Below, one piece after another: positions 62,306 to 64,000 of a stretch of 64,000 nucleotides of DNA (position 1 is its first letter; every line of letters starts with the position of its first letter). The stretch comes from an uncultured Ruminococcus sp. (GTDB lineage: Bacteria; Bacillota; Clostridia; Oscillospirales; Acutalibacteraceae). Location: positions 1 to 64,000 of the forward strand of contig CACZYC010000005.1 in assembly GCA_902785365.1 (NCBI GenBank), in the 5' to 3' direction. Below the pieces are notes generated by a model, which saw nothing but the letters and a program-made list of their open reading frames with translations, was not told the DNA's origin and did no database searches. The position numbers were made by a program, and so were the translations under genes.

Positions 62306-62781
62306 TGTGCCGCCTCCCTTAACTCTTTTAAAATTTTCTTTGTCTTGTCGGGGGTAAGGCTGCCGTATGTATCCTCGTTAATCATCATAACGGGTGATAG
62401 TGAACAACATCCGAGGCACGCCACGCACTTGAGCGAGAAGAGCCCGTCCTCGGTGGTTTGTCCGTCGTCAATACCGAGCTCATCCTTGATAGTCTGCAAA
62501 ATCAGCTCGGATGAATTAACGTGACACGCTGTACCCTGACAAAGCATAATAAGGTATTTGCCCACAGGCTCAAAGCGGAACTGGGTGTAGAATGTTCCGA
62601 CGCCCATAATCTCGGAGGTAGCTATGCCTGTTTTCTCGGAAATCAGCTCAATAGCCTCCTTGGGCAGATAGCCGTAAATATCCTGTGTGTGCTGTAAAAT
62701 GGTGATAAGACTTCCCTTGACCTGAGCGTACTCTGAGAGAACACCGTCGAGCAGGGATAAGTCTACTTTACTCCTATCCAT
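62302..62781 (-). CDS. NuoE-type 2Fe-2S subunit
   Basis: 159 aa. The four-cysteine thioredoxin-like cluster is in MLCQGTACHVNSS (C-x4-C) and VACLGCCSLSP (C-x3-C). The N-terminal helix region KGSLITILQHTQDIYGYLP is that of NuoE/HndA/HydC. It is the first gene of the operon, with AGGGGG ahead of the ATG and a promoter about 50 bp upstream. It passes electrons between the NuoF-type flavin and partner clusters. Confidence 0.93.
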   Translation of the reverse strand: MDRSKVDLSLLDGVLSEYAQVKGSLITILQHTQDIYGYLPKEAIELISEKTGIATSEIMGVGTFYTQFRFEPVGKYLIMLCQGTACHVNSSELILQTIKDELGIDDGQTTEDGLFSLKCVACLGCCSLSPVMMINEDTYGSLTPDKTKKILKELREAAQ

Positions 62782-62828
62782 ATTACTTGCCCCCTAAAAA
62801 TATTATTGTATAGTCATACACGATAGAT

Positions 62829-62857
62829 ATTATACCTTATAATATGCAGTTTTGCAA
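62829..62857 (-). promoter_or_regulatory. Promoter of the NuoE-NuoF-GltD type operon
   Basis: Minus strand: TTGCAA (62857-62852), a 17-bp spacer, and TATAAT (62834-62829). Confidence 0.7.
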
Positions 62858-63051
62858 GGAAATTAATGCATAATTTTTGATTTATGACACAGAAGTTAAT
62901 GGTAAAAACGTTAAAAGTGAAAGTTAAAAATCTAAAAATTTAAATTATTACACGCCAAACACACATAATATTTGGTTAAAATTTTGAAATTTTCTTTATT
63001 ATATTTATAGATAAACGGATTTATGCTATAAAATTAAGGTATAAGGATTTG

Positions 63052-63129
63052 AGGATTTAAGGGTCTTAGCATAAATAACTCGGGTGCGGGCAGAATCCGC
63101 CGTTCCCTAAATCCTACACCCTTAATCCT
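63052..63129 (+). promoter_or_regulatory. Structured leader of the DUF1846 gene with alternative pairings
   Basis: AGGATTTAAGGGT (63052-63064) can pair either with CCCTAAATCCT (63105-63115) or with ACCCTTAATCCT (63118-63129), and a smaller GCGG/CCGC hairpin lies between. The second partner ends about 14 nt before the AAGGAG ribosome-binding site. It might be a regulatory RNA or simply a repeat remnant. The rest of 62858-63051 is AT-rich and without a visible gene. Confidence 0.4.
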
Positions 63130-63155
63130 AATTACGGGTATAAGGAGAAAGGCTT

Positions 63156-64000
63156 ATGAAAATCGGTTTTGACAACAACAAGTATCTGGAAACACAGTCA
63201 CAGCATATCCGCGACAGAATCGCCAAGTTCGGTGACAAGCTTTATCTCGAGTTCGGCGGCAAGCTCTTTGACGACTATCACGCTTCCCGTGTTCTTCCCG
63301 GGTTCAAACCCGACTCCAAGCTCCAGATGCTTATGCAGCTCAAGGACGAAGCCGAAATTGTAATTGTAATCAACGCCGACGATATTGAGAAAAACAAAGT
63401 CAGAGGCGACCTCGGCATTACATACGACCTCGATGTTCTCAGACTGCTCGACGTATTCCGCAACAGAGGGCTTTATGTAGCTTCTGTTGTACTGACACGC
63501 TTTGCCGACCAGCCCAGCGCTCTCAAGTTTGAGAAGAAGCTCAAAGAGAACGGCATCAATGTCTACCACCACTACACTATCCCCAACTACCCCACCGATG
63601 TTGATTTGATCGTCAGCGACGACGGTTACGGAAAGAATGATTATGTTGAAACCACCCGCAAGCTGGTTGTAATAACCGCCCCGGGTCCCGGTTCAGGCAA
63701 GATGGCGGTATGCCTTTCCCAGCTTTATCATGAACACAAGCGCGGTATTCAGGCGGGCTACGCTAAGTTTGAGACCTTCCCCATCTGGAACCTGCCTCTC
63801 AAACACCCCGTTAACGTTGCGTATGAGGCTGCCACAGCCGATCTCAACGATGTTAATATGATAGACCCGTTCCACCTTGAGGCGTACGGCAAAACCACGG
63901 TAAACTATAACAGGGACATTGAGATTTTCCCTGTTCTCAATACAATGTTCGACCTTATTCTCGGAGAGTCACCGTACAAGTCACCCACCGATATGGGAGT
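63156..64000 (+). CDS. DUF1846 family protein (partial, runs off the window)
   Basis: The first 281 residues are in the window with no stop. The ATG follows AAGGAGAAAGG. DUF1846 text is clear from the start: [39 protein letters not shown], then [22 protein letters not shown], a loop resembling a phosphate-binding site, and [13 protein letters not shown]. The full family length is about 500 aa. Its function is not established; the glycine-rich loop suggests nucleotide or phosphate binding. It is the only gene after the divergent NuoE-type operon. Confidence 0.92.
   Translation, partial: MKIGFDNNKYLETQSQHIRDRIAKFGDKLYLEFGGKLFDDYHASRVLPGFKPDSKLQMLMQLKDEAEIVIVINADDIEKNKVRGDLGITYDLDVLRLLDVFRNRGLYVASVVLTRFADQPSALKFEKKLKENGINVYHHYTIPNYPTDVDLIVSDDGYGKNDYVETTRKLVVITAPGPGSGKMAVCLSQLYHEHKRGIQAGYAKFETFPIWNLPLKHPVNVAYEAATADLNDVNMIDPFHLEAYGKTTVNYNRDIEIFPVLNTMFDLILGESPYKSPTDMG

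Overview
The window looks like a chromosomal segment of a low-to-mid GC Gram-positive gut-type Clostridia, most likely Oscillospiraceae/Ruminococcaceae. The reasons are the rnj-gdpP-rplI-dnaB-tilS-hpt-ftsH order, ThyX instead of ThyA, NifS/IscU of clostridial type, DUF3793 and DUF1846 proteins, and strongly Bacillota-like promoters (many TTGACA-N17-TATAAT) and Shine-Dalgarno sites. This assignment is inference from gene families; no search was run.

Layout. 1-21 kb is core housekeeping, all on the minus strand: a membrane-anchored unknown, U32 peptidase-family protein, MltG, 5-FTHF cyclo-ligase, DJ-1, GNAT, DUF2156, Tmk, ThyX, UvrA, FtsH, Hpt, TilS, DnaB, L9, GdpP and RNase J. Two MITE-like palindromic elements sit between genes at about 5.8-6.04 and 8.53-8.68 kb. 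21.3-23.4 kb (plus strand) is rnhA-nifS-iscU, followed by tRNA-Pro(GGG).

23.5-51.1 kb is a genomic island. The 3' 47 nt of tRNA-Pro recur exactly at 51063-51109, and a third 33-nt copy lies at 51294-51326, as expected for attL/attR of elements inserted into the tRNA and for tandem accretion. No intact integrase is present. The left half (23.7-38 kb) is defence and selfish DNA: a zinc-ribbon-like protein, an unknown protein, a YhaM fragment, a resolvase-like protein that has lost its catalytic residues, a ParE/Phd toxin-antitoxin pair, a type I restriction-modification system with an embedded DUF2971 gene, a type III toxin-antitoxin system (ToxI-like 36-nt RNA repeats plus ToxN) with an extra downstream gene whose product ends in an SSB-like acidic tip, and an XRE regulator whose leader is split by a group II intron. 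The right half (38.2-50.8 kb) is a metal-starvation type cargo: DUF3793 protein, MacB/FtsX-type ABC system, flavodoxin, a heterodimeric ABC transporter, an MBL hydrolase, an esterase, three methyltransferases and a ZIP transporter. Its first promoter carries two GTTAGC-N4-GCTAAC palindromes resembling DtxR/IdeR boxes.

51.4-64 kb is again chromosome-like: a lipoprotein acetolactate decarboxylase, a frameshifted surface protein, a GH25 lysozyme pseudogene, a dicarboxylate symporter-like protein with an extra N-terminal domain, two tandem CapA proteins, a 54-aa protein with a consensus promoter, a three-gene NuoE-NuoF-GltD type flavin/iron-sulfur operon (candidate NfnABC/Bfu electron-bifurcating oxidoreductase), and the start of a DUF1846 gene behind a structured leader.

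The most interesting points are the three-component type III toxin-antitoxin operon (34.13-35.48 kb), the group II intron that separates an XRE gene from its palindrome-bearing promoter and splits its ribosome-binding site (36.09-38.01 kb), and the island at tRNA-Pro that pairs defence genes with an apparently iron-regulated transport cluster.
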